Shown here: positions 35,817 through 44,350 of the stretch, piece by piece
Position numbering within the stretch: position 1 is the first letter of the stretch
How the letters are laid out: each line of letters opens with the position of its first letter
Assembly (NCBI GenBank): GCA_910585905.1
Contig: CAJUID010000012.1
Location: 1 to 64,000 of the forward strand
Source of the DNA: an uncultured Lachnospiraceae bacterium
GTDB lineage: Bacteria > Bacillota > Clostridia > Lachnospirales > Lachnospiraceae
Direction of reading: 5' to 3'
DNA length: 64,000 bases
The notes under the pieces: generated by a model
Databases searched by the model: none
What the model was told of the DNA's origin: nothing
Seen by the model: the letters and a program-made list of their open reading frames with translations, nothing else
Program-made: the position numbers and the translations under genes

Positions 35817-38254
35817 TTGAGATAAAAAATTTAAATAAATATTATAATAAAGGAAAAAAGAGTGAGCAGCATGTTTTAAATGGCGTAGACCTTGTATTAG
35901 GAAATACTGGGCTAGTTTGTATTCTTGGTGAGAGTGGGTCTGGAAAGACAACACTGTTAAATACAATAGGAGGGCTGGATACTTTTTCGGAGGGATCGAT
36001 TCGGATTGAGGAGGTTGAGTTTAAAAAATATGATCCAAAGCGGATGGAACCAATCAGAAATGACAGGTTTGACTATATTTTTCAGAATTACTACCTTTTA
36101 CCGGATTATTCTGTAGCATATAATGTAAAGCTTGCGTTAAACCGTTTTAAACTGACAGAACAGGAGAAAGAGGAACGTGCCAATTATGTCTTAAATATGC
36201 TTGGCATGGCGAAATTTAAAAAGAAACTGGTATCCAAGCTTTCTGGAGGGCAAAGGCAGCGTGTATCCATTGCCAGGGCCTTGGTAAAGTCGCCGGATAT
36301 TATACTTGCGGACGAGCCGACCGGAAATCTGGATGAGGAAAATACGCTTCGCACAATGAGTATCTTAAAAAGTATTTCAAAAGAGTGCCTGGTAATTCTT
36401 GTCACACATGAAAAAAGAATTGCAAAATTTTTTGGTGACAGGATAATAGAGATTTGTGATGGAAAAATTGTTAGGGATGAAGACAATACGGCTGCAACAG
36501 CATATGAGCGGAGTGATGACGCAAATATTTATTTAAAGGAAATGGACTGCAAAAATCTTGAAAGTGATTTTGCAGACTTTAAGATGTATTTTGATAAAGG
36601 AAAGTCGCCGGAAAAAATTTCCCTGAATCTGGCATGGAAGGATGGTAAAATTTATATTCAGAATAATATGGGCTGCGATATCCTTTTAGAGGGTCAGGCA
36701 AATGGAGTTCAGATGCTAGATGAGGAGCGTCCAAAGTTTGACATGGATGAGATTGAAAAGGTTTCTTATAATCTGCCAAAACCGGTCAGCAAAGGCACTG
36801 CGCGCCTTGCTGCAAAAGAGATTCGCCGTATGGCATTTGAAAATATCCGGCTTATGGGAAGGAAGCAGGCATTTATTATCGTTATTTTACTTGTGACGGC
36901 GGTGCTATTGTCTATAAGTACGGCAGAGTTTGTAAATACAGTTTCGGTAGATGAACAATCAATTATAGAAACAGATACCCATTATATAAGCTTGAATATG
37001 GCAAAAGTAACTTCGTTCCGGGCTTTGGAGCAGAGAATGAAGACGATGGAGTATATACAAGAAACTTTAAAAGATGATAGTCATGGGGATGTGTTTTATA
37101 CGCCATCTGCAAATCTTTATTTGACAGGGTTTGGGTTTGCACAGATGAAAAATTTATCGCAAGCTGTAAAGGGGTATTCCTTTGTCCCAATCGACAAATT
37201 AAAAAAGGAAGACCTGGTTCTTGGAAGGATGCCGGAACTTAGGAATGAGATTGTGCTTGACCGGAACATAATCAGAAAGCTAGAACAGACAGATGGGGTG
37301 ACAGCAAGTCTATATAAAACGGAAAAAGATTATCTGGATAGAGATTTGGCAGTATCTGGGAAGGAAGAGACTTTGAAGGTTGTTGGTATCTGTGATACAA
37401 GGCAGCCGGCAATATATTGCGGCCAGAATATTTTAATCGCTTTGGATGCAAAGGGTGATAATCTAGCCAACTTAAAAGAGCTGCAGGCAGCATGTCCGGG
37501 AGAGTATGATAATTTAGAAATTGCAGATGATGAGATTTATATGAGGAAAGGACTGTTTGATGCGCAGGGATTAGAAGTTGGAAGTGAGCTGCGTATTGGG
37601 GAGGGCGCGTTTTATTCTTACACGGTTGCAGGGACAATACCAGATAGTGTTGGAGCAGATTATGTTTTTTCTGATATAGGATGCCGCAATATTAGGGATA
37701 CGCTAATCTGTGATAGGGCTTCTTTCATGGTTTATACTAATAATAAGAAAGATTCCACGGAGTTTTTCCAGAAAGCTGCAAAAAAGTATATGGGTTCTTT
37801 TAAACTGGAAGTCTCATCACCATATCATGATGAGATGGAGGAGTATAAGAAAGAGCACAATGTCAACATGGATGCTAAAAAAATGATAACTTTGATTGTG
37901 GCAGCAATCTCCCTGATCATGGTCTACTTTATGATAAAATCAAATGCGATGTCACGTATTGAGGAATTGACAGTATATCGTTTGATTGGGATATCAAAAG
38001 GTAGTATTATGAAAGCGTATATTTTAGAAATGGTGCTGATGACCTGTTATACGTCGGTACCTGCAGTTTTGATAACCAGTTTTGTGATTAAGTTTATCAG
38101 TTCAGTTCCTTCGCTTGGGATTGCCTTAATATTTCCATGGTGGTCAGTTGTGGCGCTTTTGGCGGTGATTTTTGTAATCCATACAATTATCAGCGTTTTG
38201 CCGATTTTAGGTATTTTATCAAAGCCGCCTGCAACACTTGCAGTAAAAGATTGA
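35813..38254 (+). CDS. ABC ATPase-FtsX fusion (MacB-like), subunit 2
   Basis: An 813-residue paralogue with the same order: ATPase (1-230; Walker A GESGSGKTT at 39-47, LSGGQRQR signature, DEPTGNLDEEN Walker B), linker, helix near 355, an outer domain, and three C-terminal helices. The two proteins overlap by ATGA and are similar in layout, so a heterodimer is the natural reading. One half has a canonical signature and the other a changed one, as in many heterodimeric transporters. Resistance to or export of an antimicrobial peptide is a reasonable guess given the MarR gene upstream. Confidence 0.92.
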   Translation: MIEIKNLNKYYNKGKKSEQHVLNGVDLVLGNTGLVCILGESGSGKTTLLNTIGGLDTFSEGSIRIEEVEFKKYDPKRMEPIRNDRFDYIFQNYYLLPDYSVAYNVKLALNRFKLTEQEKEERANYVLNMLGMAKFKKKLVSKLSGGQRQRVSIARALVKSPDIILADEPTGNLDEENTLRTMSILKSISKECLVILVTHEKRIAKFFGDRIIEICDGKIVRDEDNTAATAYERSDDANIYLKEMDCKNLESDFADFKMYFDKGKSPEKISLNLAWKDGKIYIQNNMGCDILLEGQANGVQMLDEERPKFDMDEIEKVSYNLPKPVSKGTARLAAKEIRRMAFENIRLMGRKQAFIIVILLVTAVLLSISTAEFVNTVSVDEQSIIETDTHYISLNMAKVTSFRALEQRMKTMEYIQETLKDDSHGDVFYTPSANLYLTGFGFAQMKNLSQAVKGYSFVPIDKLKKEDLVLGRMPELRNEIVLDRNIIRKLEQTDGVTASLYKTEKDYLDRDLAVSGKEETLKVVGICDTRQPAIYCGQNILIALDAKGDNLANLKELQAACPGEYDNLEIADDEIYMRKGLFDAQGLEVGSELRIGEGAFYSYTVAGTIPDSVGADYVFSDIGCRNIRDTLICDRASFMVYTNNKKDSTEFFQKAAKKYMGSFKLEVSSPYHDEMEEYKKEHNVNMDAKKMITLIVAAISLIMVYFMIKSNAMSRIEELTVYRLIGISKGSIMKAYILEMVLMTCYTSVPAVLITSFVIKFISSVPSLGIALIFPWWSVVALLAVIFVIHTIISVLPILGILSKPPATLAVKD

Positions 38255-38266
38255 TAGTAAAAAGAG

Positions 38267-38292
38267 GGAAATGCTTTTGCATTTCCTTTTTT
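38267..38292 (+). terminator. Terminator of the ABC operon
   Basis: GGAAATGC, loop TTTT, GCATTTCC, then six T residues (38287-38292): a textbook intrinsic terminator 13 bp after the ABC stop codon. Confidence 0.9.
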
Positions 38293-38329
38293 GCTGTTAG
38301 GAAAAGCAATAAAAGCAGTGGGTATTCGA

Positions 38330-38381
38330 CAAGAATTGCGGTGCAATTCTTGCAGGGAAATGCGCGGGCATTTCCCTTTTT
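38330..38381 (+). terminator. Second hairpin pair before mbl
   Basis: CAAGAATTGC-GGT-GCAATTCTTG (38330-38352) is followed at once by GGGAAATGC-GCGG-GCATTTCCC (38355-38376) and TTTTT. The last stem repeats the arms of the terminator at 38267-38286, so the terminator is effectively doubled, with an extra hairpin between. It may arise from duplication, or insulate mbl from the ABC operon. Confidence 0.75.
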
Positions 38382-38574
38382 GTCGGCAAAAATTAGAATA
38401 TTTTTACAGAAATGTAAAAAAATTGTAAAAAAATGCCCTTTTCTATTTCTATAAAATGGTATATAATACAAAAGTGTATGTTTAATTAGAGTTACTTTGG
38501 AAAAAATAGAAGGAAAAGATGTGGCTGTGCAGCAGCTGCGAAAAGATGCAGTTTTGAAAGGAGAAAGCAGATTA

Positions 38575-39573
38575 ATGAATGGTAGCGATATTGGAATTGA
38601 CCTTGGTACAGCGAATGTACTTGTATATATAAAAGGTAAGGGTGTCGTGTTAAGAGAGCCCTCCGTTGTTGCATTTGACCGCGACACAAATAAAATTAAG
38701 GCGATTGGGGAGGATGCCAGATTGATGCTTGGGCGTACTCCGGGAAATATTGTTGCCGTTCGCCCGCTCCGTCAAGGCGTTATCTCAGACTACACAGTAA
38801 CAGAAAAAATGCTTCGGTATTTTATCCAAAAGTCCTGTGGTAAGTCACGTTTTCGGAAACCACGTATCAGTGTCTGTGTGCCGAGCGGTGTTACAGAGGT
38901 GGAGAAAAAAGCGGTTGAGGATGCTACGTATGAGGCTGGTGCCCGTGAGGTAGCGATAATAGAAGAGCCCATTGCGGCTGCAATTGGTGCAGGAATTGAT
39001 ATATCAAGGCCATGTGGTAATATGATTGTTGATATTGGTGGTGGTACAGCAGATATCGCAGTGATTTCTTTGGGCGGCACTGTTGTCAGCACTTCAATTA
39101 AGGTTGCCGGAGATAATTTTGATGAAGCAATTGTGCGCTATATGAGAAAAACGCATAATCTCTTAATCGGTGAGAGGACTGCGGAAGAAATCAAAGTGAA
39201 TATTGGTTCGGCTTATCAGCGCCCAGAGCTGGTATCTATGGATGTACGAGGCAGAAATCTGGTAACAGGTTTGCCAAAGACAATTACAGTGACTTCGGAC
39301 GAGACGCTTGAGGCACTCCGGGAGATTACTTCCCAGATAGTGGAAGCGGTACACAGTGTTTTGGAAAAAACACCTCCAGAGCTTGCAGCCGATGTTGCTG
39401 ACAGAGGAATTGTGCTGACAGGCGGTGGAAGCCTTTTATATGGCTTAGAGGAGTTGATTGAGGAAAAGACGGGCATCAACACCATGACGGCGGAAGACCC
39501 TATGACAGCAGTTGCAGTCGGTACGGGTAAATTTGTGGAATTTCTTGCCGGAAAAAGAGATGATGAAGAATAA
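38575..39573 (+). CDS. mbl: MreB-like rod-shape protein Mbl
   Basis: A 332-residue actin-like filament protein: phosphate-1 IGIDLGTANVLVYIKGKG at the N-terminus, phosphate-2 DIGGGTADIAVIS and adenosine motif LTGGGSLLYGLEEL. Mbl guides peptidoglycan synthesis along the cell cylinder. Family MreB versus Mbl is decided by the neighbours: mbl-flhO-flhP is the Bacillus order, though spoIIID is missing here. The start at 38575 follows AAAGGAG by 11 nt. A TATAAT (38462-38467) about 110 nt upstream is the likely -10. Confidence 0.93.
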   Translation: MNGSDIGIDLGTANVLVYIKGKGVVLREPSVVAFDRDTNKIKAIGEDARLMLGRTPGNIVAVRPLRQGVISDYTVTEKMLRYFIQKSCGKSRFRKPRISVCVPSGVTEVEKKAVEDATYEAGAREVAIIEEPIAAAIGAGIDISRPCGNMIVDIGGGTADIAVISLGGTVVSTSIKVAGDNFDEAIVRYMRKTHNLLIGERTAEEIKVNIGSAYQRPELVSMDVRGRNLVTGLPKTITVTSDETLEALREITSQIVEAVHSVLEKTPPELAADVADRGIVLTGGGSLLYGLEELIEEKTGINTMTAEDPMTAVAVGTGKFVEFLAGKRDDEE

Positions 39574-39663
39574 AGTTGACGGAATATAGAGTGCACAGCG
39601 TCGTTTGCCGTGGGACAAGGGGTTTTGGTAGAAATTACTAGAAGGGCTGCTTGTAGTTTGGGT

Positions 39664-39690
39664 TAAGAGAGCGCTGATTTGTGACGATAT
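39664..39690 (+). promoter_or_regulatory. Sigma-D-like flagellar promoter
   Basis: TAAG (39664-39667), exactly 15 nt, then GACGATAT (39683-39690), against the sigma-D consensus TAAA-N15-GCCGATAT: ten of twelve positions. It lies in the 241-bp gap between mbl and flhO, where sigma-D control of the rod genes is expected. The transcript would have a leader of about 120 nt carrying three short hairpins (39699-39712, 39745-39761, 39780-39792). Confidence 0.7.
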
Positions 39691-39814
39691 AGTTTAGAGG
39701 TGTTTGTACACCCGTATAACAGGGTTGATCTTTATATCTGCTTTTGCCGTCTGATGCGGCATGCAGGTTCATTTTCGCGGAGCATAGTGCTCGTGGTTAA
39801 GAAAGGGGACAGGA

Positions 39815-40588
39815 ATGGTTAGAAGTTTATATACAGCCTATAACGGCATGGTAAACGAGCAGAAAAGGCTGGATATCATAAGCAACAACCTTGCAAATTC
39901 TGCAACAGTCGGTTATAAAGAGGAGAATGTTACAAGCCGTTCTTTTAAGGATTATATGGCGGTGAAAATCCGTGATGGCTCCAATGCCTATATTGATGAG
40001 AGGATTGGGACATTTAATCCAGGCGTAAAGATTGGTGAGACTTATATGGATTGGACACAGGGCTCGCTGCGCCAGACTGGAAACACTTATGACATTGCGA
40101 TTGAGGGAAATGGATTTTTCTCTATGCGTGTGGCAGATGCCTATGGCAACAGCAGTATTAAATACACAAGATGTGGGACGTTCAAATGTACTGCAGATGG
40201 ATATATCGTGGATGCAGAGGGAAATCATCTTCAGGGAAGCAGTGGAGACCTGCAGGTTCCGGTTGATGCCGTTGATATTGTAATTGAGCCAAATGGTACT
40301 GTGCTGGCTGATGGTGTAGCTGTTGATACGGTTAGTTTAGTGGATTTTGCAGATTATGACTATCTGGAGTTATATGGAGATAACATGTATAATGCAGTAA
40401 ACGGAGCTGAGATGATTGAGGCGACGGCGGCATTGGAACAAGGATGGACAGAGCAGTCAAATGTTAATGTTATTTCGGAAATGGTATCAATGATTACCAT
40501 TACCAGAGCCTATGAGGCAAATCAGAAGATAATCCGCACAACGGATTCCCTGCTGGATGCTTCTGTAAATCAGGTGGGTAAAGTATAA
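39815..40588 (+). CDS. flhO: Flagellar rod protein FlhO (FlgG/FlgF-like)
   Basis: A 257-residue flagellar basal-body rod-type protein. Typical N-terminus MVRSLYTAYNGMVNEQKRLD with the NNLANSATVGYKEE signature; central FAIEGNGFF-like segment (DIAIEGNGFFSM); C-terminal heptad helix (SEMVSMITITRAYEANQKI). It is exported by the flagellar type III apparatus and joins the distal or proximal rod. Ribosome site AAGGGG 8-9 nt upstream. It is the first gene of the set under the sigma-D-like promoter, with flhP 55 bp behind. Confidence 0.93.
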   Translation: MVRSLYTAYNGMVNEQKRLDIISNNLANSATVGYKEENVTSRSFKDYMAVKIRDGSNAYIDERIGTFNPGVKIGETYMDWTQGSLRQTGNTYDIAIEGNGFFSMRVADAYGNSSIKYTRCGTFKCTADGYIVDAEGNHLQGSSGDLQVPVDAVDIVIEPNGTVLADGVAVDTVSLVDFADYDYLELYGDNMYNAVNGAEMIEATAALEQGWTEQSNVNVISEMVSMITITRAYEANQKIIRTTDSLLDASVNQVGKV

Positions 40589-40643
40589 TATAGGGAAGTT
40601 TCGCTTCTAGGGTATTTATGAGGCAGATAGGAGATTAATAATT

Positions 40644-41462
40644 ATGATGAGATCGCTTTGGACGGCTGCATCCGGCATGAAAGCCCAGCAGACCAGCCTT
40701 GATACAATTGCAAATAATCTTGCAAATATTAATACAACAGGTTATAAACAGGAGAGAACAGAATTTCAGTCGTTGTTATATCAGACCATACAGGGAAGGA
40801 CGACCGACCATGAGGGGAATCCAAAACCGATTCCGGGACAGGTTGGATTAGGTGTTAAGGTTTCTGCTGTCTCGACAGAGTTTGAGCAGGGAAAGATAAC
40901 ACCTAGCACTGGCGCATTTGATTTTGCGATTCAAGGGGACGGATTCTTTATGGTAAGGATGCCGGATGGCACAACAGGATATACCAGAAATGGTAATTTT
41001 TTAATGGCCATCAACAGCAGCGGCGGTGTTACATTGACTACATCAGATGGATATGCCGTGTTAAGCTCAGACGGAAATGAAATTTCTTTTGATGCAAATA
41101 CAGATACTATGAAGTTATCTTTTGATGATCATGGGCGTATCTTCTATAAAAATGCAGAGGGGACTGTCCAGAATACAGGAATTCGGATTGGTGCAGCACA
41201 GTTTAATAATCCGGCAGGGCTCTTAAAGATTGGAAATAGTTATTTTGCGGAGTCTCCGTCTTCTGGTGTTGTGCGCATTGAGACGCAGGATGCGGCACTG
41301 AAGGAAAGCGTGATTAAGCATAAGTATCTGGAATCCTCATCTGTTCAGGCAGTAGATGAGATGGTGGATATGATTGTAACCCAGCGTGCATATGAGATGA
41401 ATTCTAAGGCAATCACTGCTTCTGATGAAATGCTCCAGCAGGCAAATAACTTAAGGTCATAA
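40644..41462 (+). CDS. flhP: Flagellar rod protein FlhP (FlgG-like)
   Basis: A 272-residue rod protein with MMRSLWTAASGMKAQQ, NNLANINTTGYKQER, then DFAIQGDGFFMV and the C-terminal VDEMVDMIVTQRAYEMNSKA. It is closer to classic FlgG (distal rod) than FlhO is. The pair FlhO-FlhP after mbl matches Bacillus subtilis. The product is exported through the flagellar system, so no signal peptide is expected. AGGAG lies 10-11 nt before the ATG. Confidence 0.94.
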   Translation: MMRSLWTAASGMKAQQTSLDTIANNLANINTTGYKQERTEFQSLLYQTIQGRTTDHEGNPKPIPGQVGLGVKVSAVSTEFEQGKITPSTGAFDFAIQGDGFFMVRMPDGTTGYTRNGNFLMAINSSGGVTLTTSDGYAVLSSDGNEISFDANTDTMKLSFDDHGRIFYKNAEGTVQNTGIRIGAAQFNNPAGLLKIGNSYFAESPSSGVVRIETQDAALKESVIKHKYLESSSVQAVDEMVDMIVTQRAYEMNSKAITASDEMLQQANNLRS

Positions 41463-41533
41463 GCTTGATAGGGCGGCCGTTCTAAAATGATAAAAGAATG
41501 ATAGCATAAAAATAGGAAGGGCAGGGTGGTTAA

Positions 41534-41884
41534 ATGAGTTCAATTTTAGATACTTCATCTTTATATAGTACATATGGTCAGACTGTTACGAATGCAGCAT
41601 CATCTTCACTGCAAAATACATTGGGAAATGTAAATGATGATTCTTCCGATGAAGAGTTAATGAATGTTTGCAAAAATTTTGAGGCATATTTTGTTCAGAA
41701 AATTATTGAGCAGGCAAAGAAATCAATTGCAGGTGAGGAGGAAGAAGAGCAGGGCGAATATATGAAGTATTTTGGTGATATGCAGAATGAGCAGTATGCC
41801 AATATTATTGCAGATAGTGGCTCTTTCGGTCTGGCACAGCAGTTGTACGATTCAATTAAGAGTAATAATAATTATAACTTATAG
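41534..41884 (+). CDS. FlgJ-type rod-binding protein without hydrolase domain
   Basis: A 116-residue protein matching only the N-terminal rod-binding part of FlgJ: SDEELMNVCKNFEAYFVQKI, GEYMKYFGDMQNEQYANIIA, and SGSFGLAQQLYDSI. The peptidoglycan-hydrolysing C-terminal half found in Proteobacteria is absent, as is usual in Firmicutes. It probably caps or organises rod assembly. It follows flhP by 71 bp and precedes a terminator. Confidence 0.9.
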   Translation: MSSILDTSSLYSTYGQTVTNAASSSLQNTLGNVNDDSSDEELMNVCKNFEAYFVQKIIEQAKKSIAGEEEEEQGEYMKYFGDMQNEQYANIIADSGSFGLAQQLYDSIKSNNNYNL

Positions 41885-41948
41885 TATAGTGCTATATAGT
41901 TTTGGCAGAGGAGGAGCGGAGTGCGCTCCAGTGATTAAATATATTCGG

Positions 41949-41973
41949 GCCACTGTTTTTACAGTGGCTCTTT
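41949..41973 (+). terminator. Terminator of the flagellar rod genes
   Basis: GCCACTGT, loop TTTT, ACAGTGGC followed by TCTTT. It lies 65 bp after the rod-binding gene and just before the second copy of the two-hairpin repeat. Confidence 0.75.
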
Positions 41974-41981
41974 GTTATTTC

Positions 41982-42071
41982 ATAGGAAATTACGCCGAAC
42001 GTAGTGGTACACCGACAAAAAAGTCAGGGACTTTTTTGTTAGCGCACCAGCGCTGGCGGTGCACTTTTTTA
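41982..42071. repeat. Two-hairpin dispersed repeat, copy 2
   Basis: The partner of 30594-30683. Here the first stem is perfect, ACAAAAAAGTC-AGG-GACTTTTTTGT, and the second is GCACC..GGTGC around CCAGCGCTGG, then a six-T run. The copy ends 23 bp before the recD2 start codon. Several differences from copy 1 keep pairing or allow GT pairs, which suggests structure is conserved. Confidence 0.75.
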
Positions 42072-42094
42072 ATAATTAGGAATGGAGCAGCAGC

Positions 42095-44350
42095 ATGGAG
42101 GAATTTGAAGGATACGTTGATCGGATTACATTTAGGAATGAGGAAAATGGTTATACAGTGCTTTATTTGGTAAAGCCGCAGACGGATTCCGAGGAGGAAG
42201 AGGAGGAGTGTTGTGTAGGCTGTTTTTCTTTCGTGGCGGAGGGAGAATATCTCTTGGTACGGGGCAGAAGGACAGTACATAAAAATTATGGTCCCCAGCT
42301 TCAGGTGGACAGTTACGAGACGAAACAGCCCGACGATACTATGGCGGTGGAACGCTATCTTGGCTCTGGGGCAATAAAAGGAATCGGGCCAGCCCTGGCA
42401 TCAAGAATTGTTAAAAAGTTTGGCAAAGATACATTTGATATTATGGAAAGGGAGCCGGAGCGGTTAGCGGAGATAAAGGGAATTAGCCAGAAGATGGCAA
42501 TTGGCATCGCAAAGCAGTTCCATGAGAAACAGCAGCAGCGCCAGGCAATGATTTTTCTGCAGGAATATGGCATTTCTATGAATATGGCAGTAAAGATTTA
42601 CCGTTATTATAAAGATGATATTTATGAAGTCTTAAGAAAAAATCCATACCGATTGGCTGAAGATATTGTAGGGATTGGCTTTAAGATTGCGGATGCTATT
42701 GCACAGAGGGCAGGATTTTATGTGGATTCAGAATACCGTATCCGTGCGGGCGTGCTATATACACTGCAGCAGTCAGGAAGCCAGGGGCATTGTTATCTGC
42801 CGGAATCAGAGCTTGTCTCAATGACTTCAGAATTGCTGGGGGTAGACCGGGAAATGGTTTCTAGTCAGATTGATGCATTGACAATGAATAAAGAAATTAT
42901 GATGGAAGATGCATGGGAAGAGCGGAGGCTGTATGCCAGCAATCTATATTATATGGAGATGAACTGTGCAAGGATGCTTTTAGACTTGAATCTGGATTTC
43001 CCGGTGGATCAGGGTCAACTTGCCGGGCGAGTCGCAAAGATTGAGCGCAGGCAGGGAATCGTTTTGGATGTCTTACAAAAGAATGCAGTTTGCCAGGCGG
43101 TACAGAATGGCGTGACGATAATAACAGGTGGTCCTGGAACTGGAAAGACAACTACGATTAATACCATCTTACAATTATTAGAGGAGGATGGGATGGATGT
43201 ACTTTTAGCGGCGCCGACTGGAAGAGCTGCTAAGAGGATGTCGGAAACAACTGGATGGGAAGCACAGACAATCCACAGGCTGTTGGAATTAAACGGCGGT
43301 ATGAATGATGATGATAAAAGTGGGATGCATTTTGAGAGAAATGAACTGCAGCCGTTGGAGGCGGATGTGGTAATCGTAGACGAATTTTCTATGGTAGATA
43401 TTTATCTGCTCAATGCGCTGCTGAAAGCGTTGGTGCCGGGATGCCGCTTGATTATGGTAGGGGATGTGAACCAGCTTCCATCTGTTGGACCGGGAAACGT
43501 ACTGCGTGATATGATTAAGGCAGATTTTTGCAATGTAGTGCGCCTAAACCAAATTTTTAGGCAGGCTGCGGAGAGCCAGATTGTAGTAAATGCCCATAAA
43601 ATTAATGCGGGGCAGGAGATTTCGTTGGATAACCAGAATCAGGACTTCTTTCAATTAGAGCGCCATGCAGCGCAGGATGTAATAAATGTAGTTATCCAGC
43701 TTGTTATGAAAAATATGCCTTCTTATGTTAATGCGTCTGTCTATGATATTCAGGTGCTAACGCCAATGAGGAAGGGGGAGCTTGGTGTAGAGAACCTAAA
43801 TAAGATTCTGCAGAGTTATGCAAACCCAAAAAGTGACCAGAAGGTGGAAAAAGAATTTCACGGTGTTCTTTTCCGGGAGCAGGATAAGATTATGCAGATT
43901 AAGAATGACTATCAGATTAAGTGGAGAAAGAAAACACCATATGGCGATGTGTTAGAGGAAGGGACAGGTGTTTTCAATGGTGATATTGGGATAATAAAGC
44001 GGATTATGGAAACGGAAGAGGCTGTGGAAGTAGAATTTGAGGAGGGCAAACTTGTTACATATGAATACAGCCAGATGGACGAGATGGAGCTTGCCTATGC
44101 CATTACCATCCACAAATCTCAGGGAAGTGAATATCCAGCAGTGGTTATTCCGATTTTGACGGGACCAAGAATGCTTTTAAATAGAAATCTTTTGTATACT
44201 GCAGTGACTAGGGCAAAGAAATGTGTTACCTTGGTGGGAAGCAGGGAGACGATTTACCAGATGATCCGCAATGTATTTGAACAGAAGCGGTATTCCAGCC
44301 TTTGCCAGAGGCTGCAGGAGATGATAGAGGAGGATGGGCAATTAAAATAA
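42095..44350 (+). CDS. recD2: RecD2-type ATP-dependent DNA helicase
   Basis: A 751-residue helicase: N-terminal OB-like segment, helix-hairpin-helix repeats (GSGAIKGIGPALASRIVKKFG; GIGFKIADAIAQRAG), then superfamily 1B motor with Walker A GGPGTGKTTT, Walker B VIVDEFSMVD, motif III GDVNQLPSVGPG and the C-terminal TIHKSQGSEYPAV. RecD2 is a 5'-3' helicase that works without RecBC and supports mismatch repair and fork stability. Length matches the family. It is followed without gap by comF, so they share a transcript. Confidence 0.95.
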   Translation: MEEFEGYVDRITFRNEENGYTVLYLVKPQTDSEEEEEECCVGCFSFVAEGEYLLVRGRRTVHKNYGPQLQVDSYETKQPDDTMAVERYLGSGAIKGIGPALASRIVKKFGKDTFDIMEREPERLAEIKGISQKMAIGIAKQFHEKQQQRQAMIFLQEYGISMNMAVKIYRYYKDDIYEVLRKNPYRLAEDIVGIGFKIADAIAQRAGFYVDSEYRIRAGVLYTLQQSGSQGHCYLPESELVSMTSELLGVDREMVSSQIDALTMNKEIMMEDAWEERRLYASNLYYMEMNCARMLLDLNLDFPVDQGQLAGRVAKIERRQGIVLDVLQKNAVCQAVQNGVTIITGGPGTGKTTTINTILQLLEEDGMDVLLAAPTGRAAKRMSETTGWEAQTIHRLLELNGGMNDDDKSGMHFERNELQPLEADVVIVDEFSMVDIYLLNALLKALVPGCRLIMVGDVNQLPSVGPGNVLRDMIKADFCNVVRLNQIFRQAAESQIVVNAHKINAGQEISLDNQNQDFFQLERHAAQDVINVVIQLVMKNMPSYVNASVYDIQVLTPMRKGELGVENLNKILQSYANPKSDQKVEKEFHGVLFREQDKIMQIKNDYQIKWRKKTPYGDVLEEGTGVFNGDIGIIKRIMETEEAVEVEFEEGKLVTYEYSQMDEMELAYAITIHKSQGSEYPAVVIPILTGPRMLLNRNLLYTAVTRAKKCVTLVGSRETIYQMIRNVFEQKRYSSLCQRLQEMIEEDGQLK

